Below are positions 24,925 through 35,200 of a DNA stretch of 64,000 bases, piece by piece (the stretch's first letter is position 1; the number at the start of each line of letters is the position of its first letter). The position numbers and the translations under genes are program-made. The stretch is from assembly GCA_963807775.1 (NCBI GenBank), contig CAWECY010000005.1:248001-312000 (forward strand), given 5' to 3'. This DNA comes from Bog-473 sp963807775. Its GTDB lineage: Bacteria > Actinomycetota > Acidimicrobiia > Acidimicrobiales > RAAP-2. The notes beneath the pieces were generated by a model. The model saw only the letters and a program-made list of their open reading frames with translations, made no database searches and was not told the origin of the DNA.

Positions 24925-25335
24925 ATGGGCACAGACCCCGTAGGTGCGTTCCTAGCCGGTATCGAAGGCGCGGCTCTCCCTGAGGACATCTTCTGTGAGG
25001 ACGTCACGCTCGATGCGACGGTCCCAAATTGGCGATTCCAAGTCCAAGGCGCCGGTGCCGTTCGGGACGAGCTGGGCAGGTGGTATGCCGACCCCGGGCG
25101 TTTTGGCGAGATGCGGCGCAACACGATTGATGACGGTGAGCTGGTGGAATTCACACTCAGATGGGAAGAGGCGGGGGTGCCCCACATGTGCCACCAGGCC
25201 CACGTCGTCAGGCTGCGCGGTGACCGGATAGCCAGCGATACCGCGTTCTGCGGCGGCCGCTGGCCTCAGCCATTGCTCGTCCAGATGGAGGAGGCGCAGG
25301 TCGTTGCCCGGCGAGGCCTGCCAGGCTCCAGCTGA
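24925..25335 (+). CDS. second SnoaL/NTF2-like protein
   Basis: 136 residues from ATG 24925. FCEDVTLDATVPNWRFQVQG and RWEEAGVPHMCHQAHVVRLR suggest the same cone fold as its upstream neighbour, but diverged. A 21-bp gap indicates co-transcription with the cupin gene. Confidence 0.75.
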   Translation: MGTDPVGAFLAGIEGAALPEDIFCEDVTLDATVPNWRFQVQGAGAVRDELGRWYADPGRFGEMRRNTIDDGELVEFTLRWEEAGVPHMCHQAHVVRLRGDRIASDTAFCGGRWPQPLLVQMEEAQVVARRGLPGSS

Positions 25336-25664
25336 CGGGCCGGGGTGGTTCTCCGGTCCCGATGGACCACGCTGCCCCTGCCCTCGTGCCCGGCAGTGGG
25401 ACACGCCCGCACGATGGGGGTAGCGGGGTGCCGCTCTTTCGGAGGAGCCATCAGGGCCAGAGGAGTCATCAGGGGCCGGAGGAAGGTCGGCCAACAGGAG
25501 CGCGCTGAGCCAGCTGGGGATCCGAATGGCGGTTTCTCTAGGTTGCCCGCGGGCACGCTGTGGCCGTGCCACTTGCGGCCAGGTCTCTGACGCGTAGTGA
25601 CATGACCTCCCGTGCTTCGCCCCGGACGAGGAACAATGGCGGCCTGTGAGGTGTTTGCCTACTC
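25336..25664. other. 329-bp intergenic stretch
   Basis: No gene seen on either strand; it precedes the LLM oxidoreductase and should hold its promoter. Confidence 0.4.
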
Positions 25665-26684
25665 ATGAAGCGCATTGGGTTTTTATCGTTCGGCCATTGG
25701 ACGCCCTCAGCATCGTCGCAGACCCGCTCGGCGTCGGATGCCCTGCTGCAATCCATCGATCTCGCCGTCGCCGCCGAAGAGCTTGGTGCGGACGGGGCGT
25801 ACTTCCGGGTGCACCATTTCGCCAACCAGCTTTCCTCGCCGTTTCCCCTGCTCGCAGCGGTTGGTGCCAAGACCAGCACGATCGAGATCGGCACCGCCGT
25901 GATCGATATGCGCTACGAGAACCCGCTCTACATGGCCGAAGATGCCGGCGCCGCTGACCTCATCTCGGGCGGGCGCCTGCAGCTCGGCATAAGCCGAGGT
26001 TCGCCCGAGCAGGTCATCGAGGGGTACCGCTACTTCGGCTACGTACCCGCCGAGGGCGAGGACCAGGCCGACATGGCTCGCGAGCACACGCGGGTCTTTC
26101 TGGAGGTCCTCAATGGCGATGGCTTTGCCGCACCGAATCCGCGGCCGATGTTCCCCAACCCACCCGGACTCCTTCGGGTCGAGCCGCATTCCGACGGTCT
26201 GCGCGAGCGGATCTGGTGGGGCGCCGGCACCCGCAAGACCGCTGAGTGGACGGCCGAGCAGGGAATGAACTTGATGAGCTCGACGCTACTCAGCGAAGAC
26301 ACGGGTCTACCGTTCCATCAGCTGCAGGCGGAGCAGATCGAACGATTCCGCAAGGCCTGGGCCGAGGCGGGCCACCTCCGTGAACCTCGCGTCTCGGTCA
26401 GCCGCAGCATTTTTCCGATCGTCGGTGACCTCGACCGCGCGTACTTCGGCCGCGAAGGCGACTCGCAGGATCAGGTCGGGTTTATCGACGGCGGCAAGGC
26501 ACGCTTCGGCAAGACCTACGCGGGGGAACCCGAAAAACTCATTAAAGAGCTGGCGCAGGATGAGGCGATCGCCGCCGCCGACACCCTGCTGCTGACTATC
26601 CCCAACCAGCTTGGTGTTGACTACTGCGCCCACGTCCTCGATTCGGTCCTGAGCGACATCGCGCCGGAGCTTGGCTGGCGCTGA
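25665..26684 (+). CDS. LLM class (luciferase-like) flavin-dependent oxidoreductase
   Basis: 339 residues. TIM-barrel signatures: MKRIGFLSFGHW, AAEELGADGAYFRVHHFANQ, TIEIGTAVIDMRYENPLYMA, ADLISGGRLQLGISRGSPEQ and WGAGTRKTAEWTAEQGMNLM. Members use FMN or F420 to oxidise small molecules; actinobacteria have many F420-dependent forms, and which applies here is not visible. Confidence 0.92.
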   Translation: MKRIGFLSFGHWTPSASSQTRSASDALLQSIDLAVAAEELGADGAYFRVHHFANQLSSPFPLLAAVGAKTSTIEIGTAVIDMRYENPLYMAEDAGAADLISGGRLQLGISRGSPEQVIEGYRYFGYVPAEGEDQADMAREHTRVFLEVLNGDGFAAPNPRPMFPNPPGLLRVEPHSDGLRERIWWGAGTRKTAEWTAEQGMNLMSSTLLSEDTGLPFHQLQAEQIERFRKAWAEAGHLREPRVSVSRSIFPIVGDLDRAYFGREGDSQDQVGFIDGGKARFGKTYAGEPEKLIKELAQDEAIAAADTLLLTIPNQLGVDYCAHVLDSVLSDIAPELGWR

Positions 26685-27020
26685 GCGCGACACTCGCGGG
26701 TCGATCGCCGGGCGGGTCGGCACTGCCCGCCTGGGTGATCCGAGCTCAACGATCTGTGCAACCTGAAGAAGGGTTCGCGAACCCGAGGTGATCGGGCAGA
26801 TGCTAAGGAACATTTTCTCGGGCCGACGTCCGGGGAGATACGACCGGAACCCCGATCTCGATGCCGCTCACGGGCAAACCTGCTCTTCGTCCGCCCCGCC
26901 GAGTTCCTCGACGACCCACCCTGCGAGCAATGCCACAGGGGCGTCGATAGCATCGGAGGGAGCTGGACGAGTGAGCTCTGTCGTCGCTCCATTGATCGCA
27001 CCACCACGAGAGGACGTGCC
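26685..27020. other. 336-bp intergenic stretch
   Basis: No full gene. One plus-strand frame near 26920 reads PPCEQCHRG, a CxxCH heme-like motif, but has no start or flanking cytochrome features and is probably chance. Confidence 0.4.
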
Positions 27021-27251
27021 ATGCCAGCACAGGAGATCAGCTTCGAGTCCGACATCAAGCCTCTGTTCCGAGACAAGGATCGCGATTCGATGCGCAACGC
27101 ATTCGATCTGTGGTCCTACGCAGACGTCCAGACCCACGCCGCCGCCATCGCCGAGCACTTAAAGGATGGCTCCATGCCGTGCGACGGTGCCTGGCCCCCG
27201 GAACGGGTTGAGTTGTTCGAACGCTGGGTCGAGCAAGGCAAGCTGGAGTAG
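27021..27251 (+). CDS. conserved small hypothetical protein
   Basis: 76 residues: MPAQEISFESDIKPLFRDKD, a helix, then DGSMPCDGAWPPERVELFER and WVEQGK. I recognise it as a conserved small actinobacterial protein of unknown function. FESDIKPLFR and the Trp-containing end resemble c-type cytochrome-like domains without the heme-binding CxxCH, so it may be a heme-less relative. AGAGGACGTGCC precedes the ATG. Confidence 0.75.
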   Translation: MPAQEISFESDIKPLFRDKDRDSMRNAFDLWSYADVQTHAAAIAEHLKDGSMPCDGAWPPERVELFERWVEQGKLE

Positions 27252-27380
27252 AGAGCAGTGTGTGACCGGACGCTCCCGAGCGCCGGGCACGCCGGCGATC
27301 CACAAACAGGTGCGAAGTCGCAGTCGCCTCGGGTCAGGCGGAACCGAGGAGAAAGGTTGCTCTGGCCAGGTCTGATGGGA

Positions 27381-28211
27381 TCAAGTGGGGACGCTGGAAT
27401 GCACAAACGCCGACCACACGCTGACCCATTCATCCCACACAGGTGGCGGATAGTCATGTCCCATTCCCTCGATCTCGAAATAACGAGCGCCGGGAACGAC
27501 GGCAGCGGTGCGACGCCCGCCACTGGGGTCGATCAAGGTGTCGCGGCTGCCGTGGATCACGAGGACGGGCAGATCGATCTTCGCCAGTTGATCGGCCCGC
27601 GAACCATCGTGCCCGACCGCTCTCATCTGTCGGCCGATCCCCGCGGGACAGAAACATCGGTCATAGGCGGCGGCGGCCCGGTCACGTATCGCATCGTCGT
27701 CCAGCCATTCGGGCTTCGACCCGTACACGTGCAAGGCAGCAACCTGATTGTCGATGTACGCCGATCGAGACGGAGCTGGTGGTGCCATCAGAAAAGCGAG
27801 AGCCGCCTCGGAGCTCTCGCCGTAGCCGGGTTCACCGGTGCGTGACATGACTGACGTCATAGAGAGCAAGCGGTCGCCATGGTCGATGGCGAGCCGCTGG
27901 ACGATCATCCCTCCCATTGAGCAGCCCATGACGTGTGCCTTATCCACGCCCAGCGCATCGAGGACTGCAATGGCGTCATCGGCCATGTCAGCTAGCGAGT
28001 AGTCGACACCGTCGAGCTTCGTGGACCGCCCAACGTCGCGGTTGTCGAATCTGACAACCTGGAAGCCTTCGTCGCAGAAGAGCTGGCACCACGGCACGGC
28101 ATAGTTGATGCACTGTGATCCAAGGCCATTGATCAGGAGAAGGGTCGGCTTCGTTGGGTCGCCGAAAGACTCGTAGTGAAGATCGACTTCACCGTTGCGT
28201 GCCGTGCTCAC
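27381..28211 (-). CDS. alpha/beta-fold hydrolase
   Basis: 276 residues from GTG 28211, which has GAAGGAGG upstream at good spacing. LLLINGLGSQCINY is the oxyanion region, VVRFDNRDVGRS the strand-5 block, VMGCSMGGMIVQRLA the nucleophile elbow with intact Ser, LVIHGSRDTLIDP the acid and MGHDYPPPVW the His. It resembles the serine hydrolases often encoded beside aromatic or lactone catabolism genes. Confidence 0.9.
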   Translation of the reverse strand: MSTARNGEVDLHYESFGDPTKPTLLLINGLGSQCINYAVPWCQLFCDEGFQVVRFDNRDVGRSTKLDGVDYSLADMADDAIAVLDALGVDKAHVMGCSMGGMIVQRLAIDHGDRLLSMTSVMSRTGEPGYGESSEAALAFLMAPPAPSRSAYIDNQVAALHVYGSKPEWLDDDAIRDRAAAAYDRCFCPAGIGRQMRAVGHDGSRADQLAKIDLPVLVIHGSRDTLIDPSGGRRTAAVVPGARYFEIEGMGHDYPPPVWDEWVSVWSAFVHSSVPT

Positions 28212-28425
28212 CTGCACCTCCTTCTCGTGGTCGTAACGGTAGCTCGGGAGCCTCCCAAGTTTTGGAAAGGGCGTGCTCAGTGCTCTGTCCGGCGGGCCCG
28301 TCCTTGGCTCGGTCAGTCCCTATCCACCCACTCGCCCAACGCGTCAAAGGAGGCGGTGGGATGCGCCGCCGAAGGGCGCGGTCGTGTGGGGCCTGTTTCG
28401 CCATAGGGCTCGCAATCAGGTTGCT

Positions 28426-29517
28426 TCAGGCGTTTACCTCAGCCAGCACGACGGATACGTTGTCGCGAGCGCCGTGAGTGACGGCCTCGTCGATCAGAGT
28501 GTCAACGATTGCCGCCATGTCTCCGCCTTCCGCCATGGCGCTTGCAATCTCCGCGCCGGACAACTCGTTGAACAGACCATCTGTACAGAGGACGATTCGA
28601 TCTCCTTCTTTCAGGGCGAGGGTTCTGCGGTCGATATCCACATCGGACCCGACTCCGAGTGCTCGGGTCAGAATCCCGTAGTGGGGGTGCTGAGGGGCCT
28701 CTTCCTCCCGTAGCTCTCCGCGTTGGATGAGTTCGGCCGTCACGCTGTGGTCCTGGGTCAATTTGGTCAGCGCACCCTCGTGCCAGAGAAAGGCTCGGCT
28801 ATCGCCGACGTTGACGAGTGCAAGGTGGCCGTCCGTGAGGAGTCCAGCCGCACAGATCGTCGTTCCCATACCTTCCAATCCGGGTTGGGCGTGTGCACGG
28901 TCCCTGATCGCCCAGTTCGCGGCGCGAACGGCCGCTTCGAGCTCGTCCGCTGATCGGCCCGTGAAGACCGCAGCGACCACACCCGCGGCGGCATTCGCGG
29001 CGATCTCGCCACCCGGATGTCCTCCCATCCCGTCGGCGACGAGCACAAGGTCATCAGTATTGACGATGGCGTCCTCGTTGTTCTCGCGCAGCCGCCCGAT
29101 GTCGGTGCGACCTGCCGTTCGAAGTCTGGTCATGAGCTCCTCCTCGGAATATGGATCGGCGGTGGGAAACATGGGGTCCTCGCTCGTTCCTGACATGTGG
29201 CGGGCCAGGGCCAGGGCCCGTTGCCGGTGGTTCGCATCGGCTTTGAGCTGTCTCGCCCAGAGATCTAGTTGTTCCTGGGACGGCTGACGCATGAATGAGC
29301 GGATCTCGGCAAGCGGCACGCCCGCCTGCCTTAGTGCATCAATCACGTGGGCTTCAGCCAGCTGGCCTGGCGAGTAGTAGCGGTATCCCGACCCTGGGTC
29401 CACCGCTGCCGGAGCGAGAAGGCCCTCGGCTGCATACGTCCTGAGCCGTTTGGCCGAGAGGCCACAGCGGTCCGAAAACTCACCGATTGCCATGAGGTCG
29501 TCCACAAGATGAAGCAT
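28426..29517 (-). CDS. MerR DNA-binding domain fused to PP2C protein phosphatase
   Basis: 363 residues from ATG 29517 with GGAGGG upstream. Residues 1-75 are a MerR winged helix: MAIGEFSDRCGLSAKRLRTY, then GYRYYSPGQLAEAHVIDALR and GVPLAEIRSF. After a helical linker comes a complete PP2C domain: TDIGRLRENNEDA, LVADGMGGHPGGEIAA, GTTICAAGLL, VGDSRAFLW, TQDHSVTAEL, DRIVLCTDGL and RDNVSVVLAEV. The metal-binding Asp residues are present, so it should dephosphorylate Ser/Thr proteins while binding DNA. It is an uncommon architecture. Confidence 0.9.
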   Translation of the reverse strand: MLHLVDDLMAIGEFSDRCGLSAKRLRTYAAEGLLAPAAVDPGSGYRYYSPGQLAEAHVIDALRQAGVPLAEIRSFMRQPSQEQLDLWARQLKADANHRQRALALARHMSGTSEDPMFPTADPYSEEELMTRLRTAGRTDIGRLRENNEDAIVNTDDLVLVADGMGGHPGGEIAANAAAGVVAAVFTGRSADELEAAVRAANWAIRDRAHAQPGLEGMGTTICAAGLLTDGHLALVNVGDSRAFLWHEGALTKLTQDHSVTAELIQRGELREEEAPQHPHYGILTRALGVGSDVDIDRRTLALKEGDRIVLCTDGLFNELSGAEIASAMAEGGDMAAIVDTLIDEAVTHGARDNVSVVLAEVNA

Positions 29518-29669
29518 GAACCCTCCTCGATGGTGAGAGTCAAGTCTGCTGATCAGGATCTGCCTGGCCCCGTACTCGGAGACGGGGTGGCGCCCTGCGG
29601 GACTTTCAGGACTCAAGCGAGACCCGATGGAGCAGGGCAAGATTGAGTACGGCGAGGACTCGAATCAGT

Positions 29670-30533
29670 ATGCGCCCGACGACCTACAAATCGATTGACG
29701 TGAATCGGCTCTCGATCTTCTACCGCGAAGCCGGCAGCCCGGACGCGCCTTCCTTGCTTCTCCTTCACGGATTTCCGTCGTCCTCTCGGATGTATGAACC
29801 GCTCTTCAGCCGTCTAGCCGACGTCTTCCATCTGGTGGCTCCTGACTATCCAGGATTCGGCCACAGCGATGCGCCGGACCCGACGGCGTTCGACTACACC
29901 TTCGACAACCTTGCTCGAATCATCGAACGCTTTACGGAGCTCATGCGTATCGAACGGTACAGCCTCTTTCTGCAGGACTACGGCGGACCGGTCGGGTTCC
30001 GCCTGGCGATGACGCGTCCCGATCGACTGGTTGCGCTGGTGGTCCAGAACGCGGTCGCTCACGAAGATGGTTTGGGGCCACTCTGGCAAACCCGTCGTGA
30101 TTTCTGGGCTGACCGCGCCGCTAACGAAACTGCTCTCCGGGCGAACTTCTTGTCCCTGGATGCCACGCGCCAGCGACACCTGGGAACGAGCCCGAACGTG
30201 TCCCTGTACGACCCAGACCTCTGGACCGACGAGTTCGCGTTCTTGAGCGGTCCAGGCCAGGGCGACATCCAGATGGACCTGTTCTACGACTACCGGACCA
30301 ACGTCGCGAGCTATCCCGCGTGGCAGGAGTGGCTTCGCCGCCGCCAGCCACCGCTTCTCGTGCTGTGGGGTCGCTTCGACCCTTCGTTCCAGGTCGAAGA
30401 AGCCGAAGCGTACCGGCGCGACGTGCCCAGCGCCGAAGTTCACATTCTCGACGCCGGCCATTTCGCGCTCGACGAAGAGCCCGACACGGTCGCGCGCCTG
30501 ACGCGAAAGTTCCTTTTAGCTGCCAACAGTTAG
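29670..30533 (+). CDS. haloalkane dehalogenase/epoxide hydrolase-like alpha/beta hydrolase
   Basis: 287 residues from ATG 29670. LLLLHGFPSSSRMYEPLFSR gives the HGFP oxyanion motif. The nucleophile is Asp in LFLQDYGGPVGFRLAMTRPD, the GxDxG-type Asp elbow of dehalogenases and epoxide hydrolases. LLVLWGRFDPSFQ carries the acid and LDAGHFALDEEPD the His. Substrate class (halide, epoxide or fluoroacetate-like) cannot be settled. Confidence 0.88.
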   Translation: MRPTTYKSIDVNRLSIFYREAGSPDAPSLLLLHGFPSSSRMYEPLFSRLADVFHLVAPDYPGFGHSDAPDPTAFDYTFDNLARIIERFTELMRIERYSLFLQDYGGPVGFRLAMTRPDRLVALVVQNAVAHEDGLGPLWQTRRDFWADRAANETALRANFLSLDATRQRHLGTSPNVSLYDPDLWTDEFAFLSGPGQGDIQMDLFYDYRTNVASYPAWQEWLRRRQPPLLVLWGRFDPSFQVEEAEAYRRDVPSAEVHILDAGHFALDEEPDTVARLTRKFLLAANS

Positions 30534-30656
30534 GCGGACCTGCTGTCAGGGTCCTCGTCGGGACTCCGGATTGACTTTCGAAGAGTCCCGTACCCGGGGA
30601 CTCTCGGTCTGCGCGGACGGCCCGCCGCTTGGCGGTCGACGGCGAGTGAGCGGTGG

Positions 30657-30925
30657 CTAGGCAGTCGTCTCCCAGGCCGATCGATATCCGGGTGAGGACC
30701 TCCAGTACGAGCGCACCGGGTCGCCATCGACCGCACCGAAGGACCCGGTGAGCTCGAGCCTGGTGTGGCCGTGCAAACCGGACCAGACTGCTTCGCAGGC
30801 GGTGGTGACGTCGTCGACCCGCTATCGGCCCGCGTCGACGCAGGCGTGTATGCGACGGAGGAGCGACACGAAGGTGAACCTAGCCGCCTCGAGGTCGGCG
30901 GGAACACGGAGCCTGGACGCGGCGC
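30657..30925 (-). pseudogene. remnant of a TetR-type ligand-binding domain
   Basis: Minus-strand reading gives ARFTFVSLLRRIHACVDAGR, an in-frame TAG, then VDDVTTACEAVWSGLHGHTR and LELTGSF, ending at a stop at 30657. AVWSGLHGHTRLEL resembles the WHG-type C-terminal domain of TetR regulators. No N-terminal HTH is found upstream, so only a decayed C-terminal piece remains. Confidence 0.5.
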
Positions 30926-31358
30926 CGGTCGGGTGTCCATGACACCCGACCTGAATCACCCCAGGCACGTCGACACCGCAAATCCAATGGAGAGACCACG
31001 TCAGCCCCTAGGCTCAACTCATGGCGCAGGGCGACGTACCATCGTCGAGGGGTGGCCCCTTCCAGCGACGTCGGGAGAAGCGTCAGCTCGAACAGCTGGC
31101 CAAGGCGTCCGAAAGAGACGTCACACCAAGAGCGGCCTCGGCGCACATCAGGGTTATCGAGGATCAGAATGATCCTGGGAACCAGGATCTCGAGGGACCG
31201 GAAACCAACTCTCCAGCGGCCGACACTCCACCAAGTCGTGCGGGTGGCTTTCATGTGCGAGCCGTGCCAATCGAACAGCCGCTCGACGAATGAGCAAAGC
31301 ATCCGACGCCGCCGTACGCCTCCGCCGGCACTGAGCGAGACGCGGCAGAATCCACCGC
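30926..31358. other. stretch without a confident gene
   Basis: A minus-strand frame starting at 31254 (MKATRTTWWSVGRWRVGFRS, LEILVPRIILILDN) has some protein-like character but no ribosome binding site or known motif. It may be a small orphan gene or noise. Confidence 0.3.
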
Positions 31359-31580
31359 GTGGGAGGCGCACTCGTCATCGTATTTGGCATCGTCCTCGTA
31401 CTGCTCGGAGCCACATTGCTGTCTGACTTTCGAAACTTCGGAGCTCAAATCGTGGAGAAGACGATCCCTCATTCCCTTCGGACGGGTGATCCCGAGCGAT
31501 ATCGCAAAATTCTCGGGTTCTCCTACCTGCTGGGCGGGATCGTCTTCGCAGTGGTGGGGATAGTGGTGCTGGCGAAGTAA
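31359..31580 (+). CDS. small two-helix membrane protein
   Basis: 73 residues from GTG 31359. Two hydrophobic helices (MGGALVIVFGIVLVLLGATL and GFSYLLGGIVFAVVGIVVLA) flank a polar segment containing TGDPERYRKI. No known family recognised; it resembles a short membrane hairpin protein. Confidence 0.6.
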   Translation: MGGALVIVFGIVLVLLGATLLSDFRNFGAQIVEKTIPHSLRTGDPERYRKILGFSYLLGGIVFAVVGIVVLAK

Positions 31581-31768
31581 TCGGGGGCCTGCCCCGGTTG
31601 GCGGCGAGGGCGAGGTCTTCGGTGGTCCGGAATCTCCACGCGAGGCCGAACCACGACATTTCGTGCCTGCGGAATCTGAGCGCAAGCCGATCCAGCCAGA
31701 ACCACCCGCACCGCCGGCAGCTGGGTCGTCGGAACTACCGGTTATCTCGACGGCACAGGCTGCTCAGG

Positions 31769-31799
31769 TAGTTCGATGACCGAACTATCCGCCTAGAAT
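31769..31799 (+). promoter_or_regulatory. MarR operator and leaderless promoter
   Basis: TAGTTCG-ATGAC-CGAACTA (31769-31787) is a perfect 7-bp inverted repeat. The -10 box TAGAAT (31794-31799) is 6 bases before the ATG at 31806, so transcription probably begins at or near the start codon. The dyad covers the -35 region, the usual place for autorepression. Confidence 0.75.
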
Positions 31800-31805
31800 G
31801 GCCGC

Positions 31806-32276
31806 ATGCCGTCTCCTCGTACCAGCCGGGTTTCGGCGGCGGACCATCCGCTGGTCGACGCCGTGCGGGCCCTGGCCCGACTGGCCCGGGTCCTCGAACG
31901 GGCATCCAGCCATCTGAGCCTGGCCCAGTACCGGGTGTTGAGCGCCGTCGCCTCCGGTGACGAGCGGGCAACCCGGGTGGCCCAGCGGCTGGAGCTCGGC
32001 AAGCCGACGGTCAGCACCGCCGTCGAGGCCCTGTGCCGGAGCGGCTACCTCGACCGATCGGTCGAGACCGGGGACCAGCGAGCCATGTCGCTCCGGGTGA
32101 CCGAAGCCGGTCGGTCGGTCCTCGACGAGGTCGAAGCGGAAATGGTCCGCCGGATCGAGGATCTGTGCGCCCGGACGCCCGACGGTGCCCAGGTCCAGCG
32201 CTCACTGACGTGGATCGGGCTCGCCCTCGACCAGATGGCCGCCGAGCGCGCGGCCGGCCGAGAGGCCGTCCTCTGA
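31806..32276 (+). CDS. MarR family regulator of the ABC exporter
   Basis: 156 residues. The winged helix is seen in LSLAQYRVLSAVASGDERAT, RVAQRLELGKPTVSTAVEAL and SGYLDRSVETGDQRAMSLRV. It lies 10 bp before the ABC exporter gene, in the arrangement typical of drug-responsive MarR-exporter operons. Confidence 0.92.
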   Translation: MPSPRTSRVSAADHPLVDAVRALARLARVLERASSHLSLAQYRVLSAVASGDERATRVAQRLELGKPTVSTAVEALCRSGYLDRSVETGDQRAMSLRVTEAGRSVLDEVEAEMVRRIEDLCARTPDGAQVQRSLTWIGLALDQMAAERAAGREAVL

Positions 32277-32286
32277 CGGGCTCCCG

Positions 32287-35200
32287 ATGACCACGAGTCC
32301 ACCGGCCCCGTCGGCGGGATTACCCCCTGGGCCACCAGCGGCTCCAACCGGCTGGGTGCGGCGTCTGTGGGGCGTCATGCTTCGCCATCGCCGGGACCTC
32401 GTCCTCGCGTTCACGGCGGCCGGGCTGGCCAGCGTGACCCAGACGCTGGTCCCCCTCATCGCCCGGGAGATCGTCGACGGGGTGATCCTCACCCACACCT
32501 CCGCGCTCTGGCCCTGGCTCGTCCTGCTGGTCGTTCTCTCGGCGGCCGGGTTCGCCTTCGCCTACCTCCGCCGCTACCGAGGCGGTCGCATGGCCCTCGC
32601 CGTCCAGTACGACCTGCGCAATGCCATGCACGACCATCTTCAGGTCATGGACTTCGACAACCTCGAGTCGCATGCCGACCGGTCAGCTGGTCGCCCGGGC
32701 CAACTCCGACTCGACCCTCGTCCAGGGACTGCTCAACTTCTTCCCGATCATGAGCGGCAACGTGCTCCTGCTGCTGCTCTCGCTGGCCGTCATGATCTAC
32801 CTGTCGCCGCTGCTCGCGGTGGTCAGCCTGGTCGTCGCGCCCAGCCTGCTGGTCGTCTCCTACCGCATGCGGCGCCGGGTCTTCCCGGCCACCTGGGACG
32901 GCCAGCAGCGAGAGGGCGACGTCGTCCAGATCGTCGACGAGGACGTGAACGGCGTCCGGGTGGTCAAGGCCTTCGGCCAGGAGGACCGCGAGCTGCGAGC
33001 GGGTGGCCGACGCGTCACAGGTCGTCTACGGCTCCCAGATGCGGGCCGTCCGACTCCAGTCCCGCTACCAGCCGCTCCTCGAGGCCATCCCGACGCTCGG
33101 CCAGGTGGCCATCCTGGCCCTCGGCGGCTGGCTGGCCCTGCACCACCAGATCACCCTGGGCACGTTCCTGGCCTTCTCGACCTACATGGCCATGCTCATG
33201 GCTCCGGCCCGCCAGCTGGCCGGCGTGCTCACCATCGGCCAGCAGGCCCGCGCCGGCGTGGAGCGGATCTTCCAGCTGCTCGACCTGCGACCGGCCATCG
33301 TCGATCCCGCCGGACGCGGTCGACCTGCCGACGCTGCGGGGCGAGATCAGCTTCCGCAACGTCCACTTCAACTACGCCGAGGACCGTCCGGTGCTGCGGG
33401 GGATCGACCTGCGACATCGCACCGGGTGAGCGCGTGGCCATCGTCGGGCCGAGCGGGAGCGGCAAGTCGACGCTCGCCATGCTGGTCCCGCGCTTCTACG
33501 ACCCCGACGAAGGTGCGGTGCTGGTCGACGGTCACGACGTCCGCCAGCGTCACGCTCGCGCTCGCTGCGCCGCCAGGTGGGCGTGGTCTTCGAGGAGAGC
33601 TTCCTCTTCTCCGACTCGGTCCGAGCGAACATCGCCTACGGGCGGCCCGGACGCGAGCGACGAGGAGATCGAGGCGGCCGCCCGGGCGGCCCAGGCCCAC
33701 GAGTTCATCCTGGAGCTGCCCCGCGGCTACGACACGGTCGTCGGCGAGCGCGGCCTCACCCTCTCGGGCGGCCAGCGCCAGCGCATCGCCCTGGCACGGG
33801 CGATCCTCTACGACCCCGCATCCTGATCCTCGACGACGCCACCAGCGCCATCGACGCCACGCGTCGAGAGCGCCATCCACGACGCGCTGCGCCGGCATCA
33901 TGGCAGGACCGGACCACGCTGCTCATCGCCCACCGGCGCTCGACGCTGCACCTGGCCGACCGGATCGTCGTCCTCGATGACGGGCGCGTCGTCGACCAGG
34001 GCACCCACGACGAGCTGCTCGAGCGCAGCGCGCTCTACCGGACGCTGCTGTCGCGGCCTGGACGAGGAGCAGGCCGAGGAGATCGGCGACCGCATCGAGG
34101 CGCTTGGCCGCGCCTCTCGTCGCCCGGACGACGGGCCGACCACGGCGTCGGCGTGGACCGGGCGGCACCGGGGCGGGACTGCCCGCCTCGGCGCCGAGGA
34201 CCTACGGGCCGCCGAGCATCGGCCCCGGCCTGGGCGGGGGCCGAGGTGGTGGCGGTGGCGGCGGCTGGCGGCTCAACCTGGCGCCGACGCCCGAGCTGCT
34301 GGCCCGGGTGGCGGCGCTGCGGCCGGTCCGCGACGTCGCCGACCGTCGACCTCGAGCGCGAGAGTCGCGCCACGACCCGCGGCTTCAACCTGGGCCGGCT
34401 GCTCAGCGAGTTCCGCCGGCCGCTTCTGCTCGGACTGGTGCTGGTCGTGATCGACGCCCTGGCCACCCTGGCCGGGCCCGATCCTGGTCAAGACGGGCAT
34501 CGACAGCGGCGTCTCGGCCGGATCCGAGGCCGTGCTCTTCGGTGCCGCGGCTGTCTTCCTGTTGATCACGCTCGTCGACCTGGTCGACGAGATCGGCGAG
34601 ACGTTCGTCACCGGTCGGGCGGCCGAGCGCATCATGCTGTCGCTCCGCATCCGCATCTGGGCGCAGCTGCAGCGACTTTCGCTCGACTACTACGAGCGCG
34701 AGATGGCCGGCCGGATCATGACCCGGATGACGACCGACGTCGACCAGTTCGAGTCGCTGATCGAGAACGGGCTGCTGTCGGCCCTGGTCGCGATCGTCAC
34801 CTTCGTCGGCGTCGGCGTGGCCCTGGTCGTGATCAACCCCGAGCTCGGCCTGTGCACGCTCTCGGTCGTCGTGCCCGCTGGCCGTCGCCACCGTCGTCTT
34901 CCGGCGGAGGCGTCCCGCCTCTACGACCTGTCCCGGGAGCGGATCGCCATCGTCAACGCCGACTTCCAGGAGAGCCTCTCCGGGGTCCGGGAGTCCCAGG
35001 CCTTCGTCCACGAGGCGGCGACCACGGCTCGTTTCCACCGACCTGGGCCGCGACTATCTGGAGTCCCGGGTCGGCGGCCCAGCGACTGGTGGCCGTCTAC
35101 TTCCCCTTCGTCCAGTTCCTCTCGGGGGTCGCCGACGCCATCGTGCTCGGCGTGGGGGCGGGTCTGATCGCCTCGGGCCACCTGACCACCGGGCGCGCTG

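Noticed and set aside
26900..26960. CxxCH heme motif as part of a cytochrome gene
   Set aside because: No start, signal sequence or other cytochrome features; likely chance.
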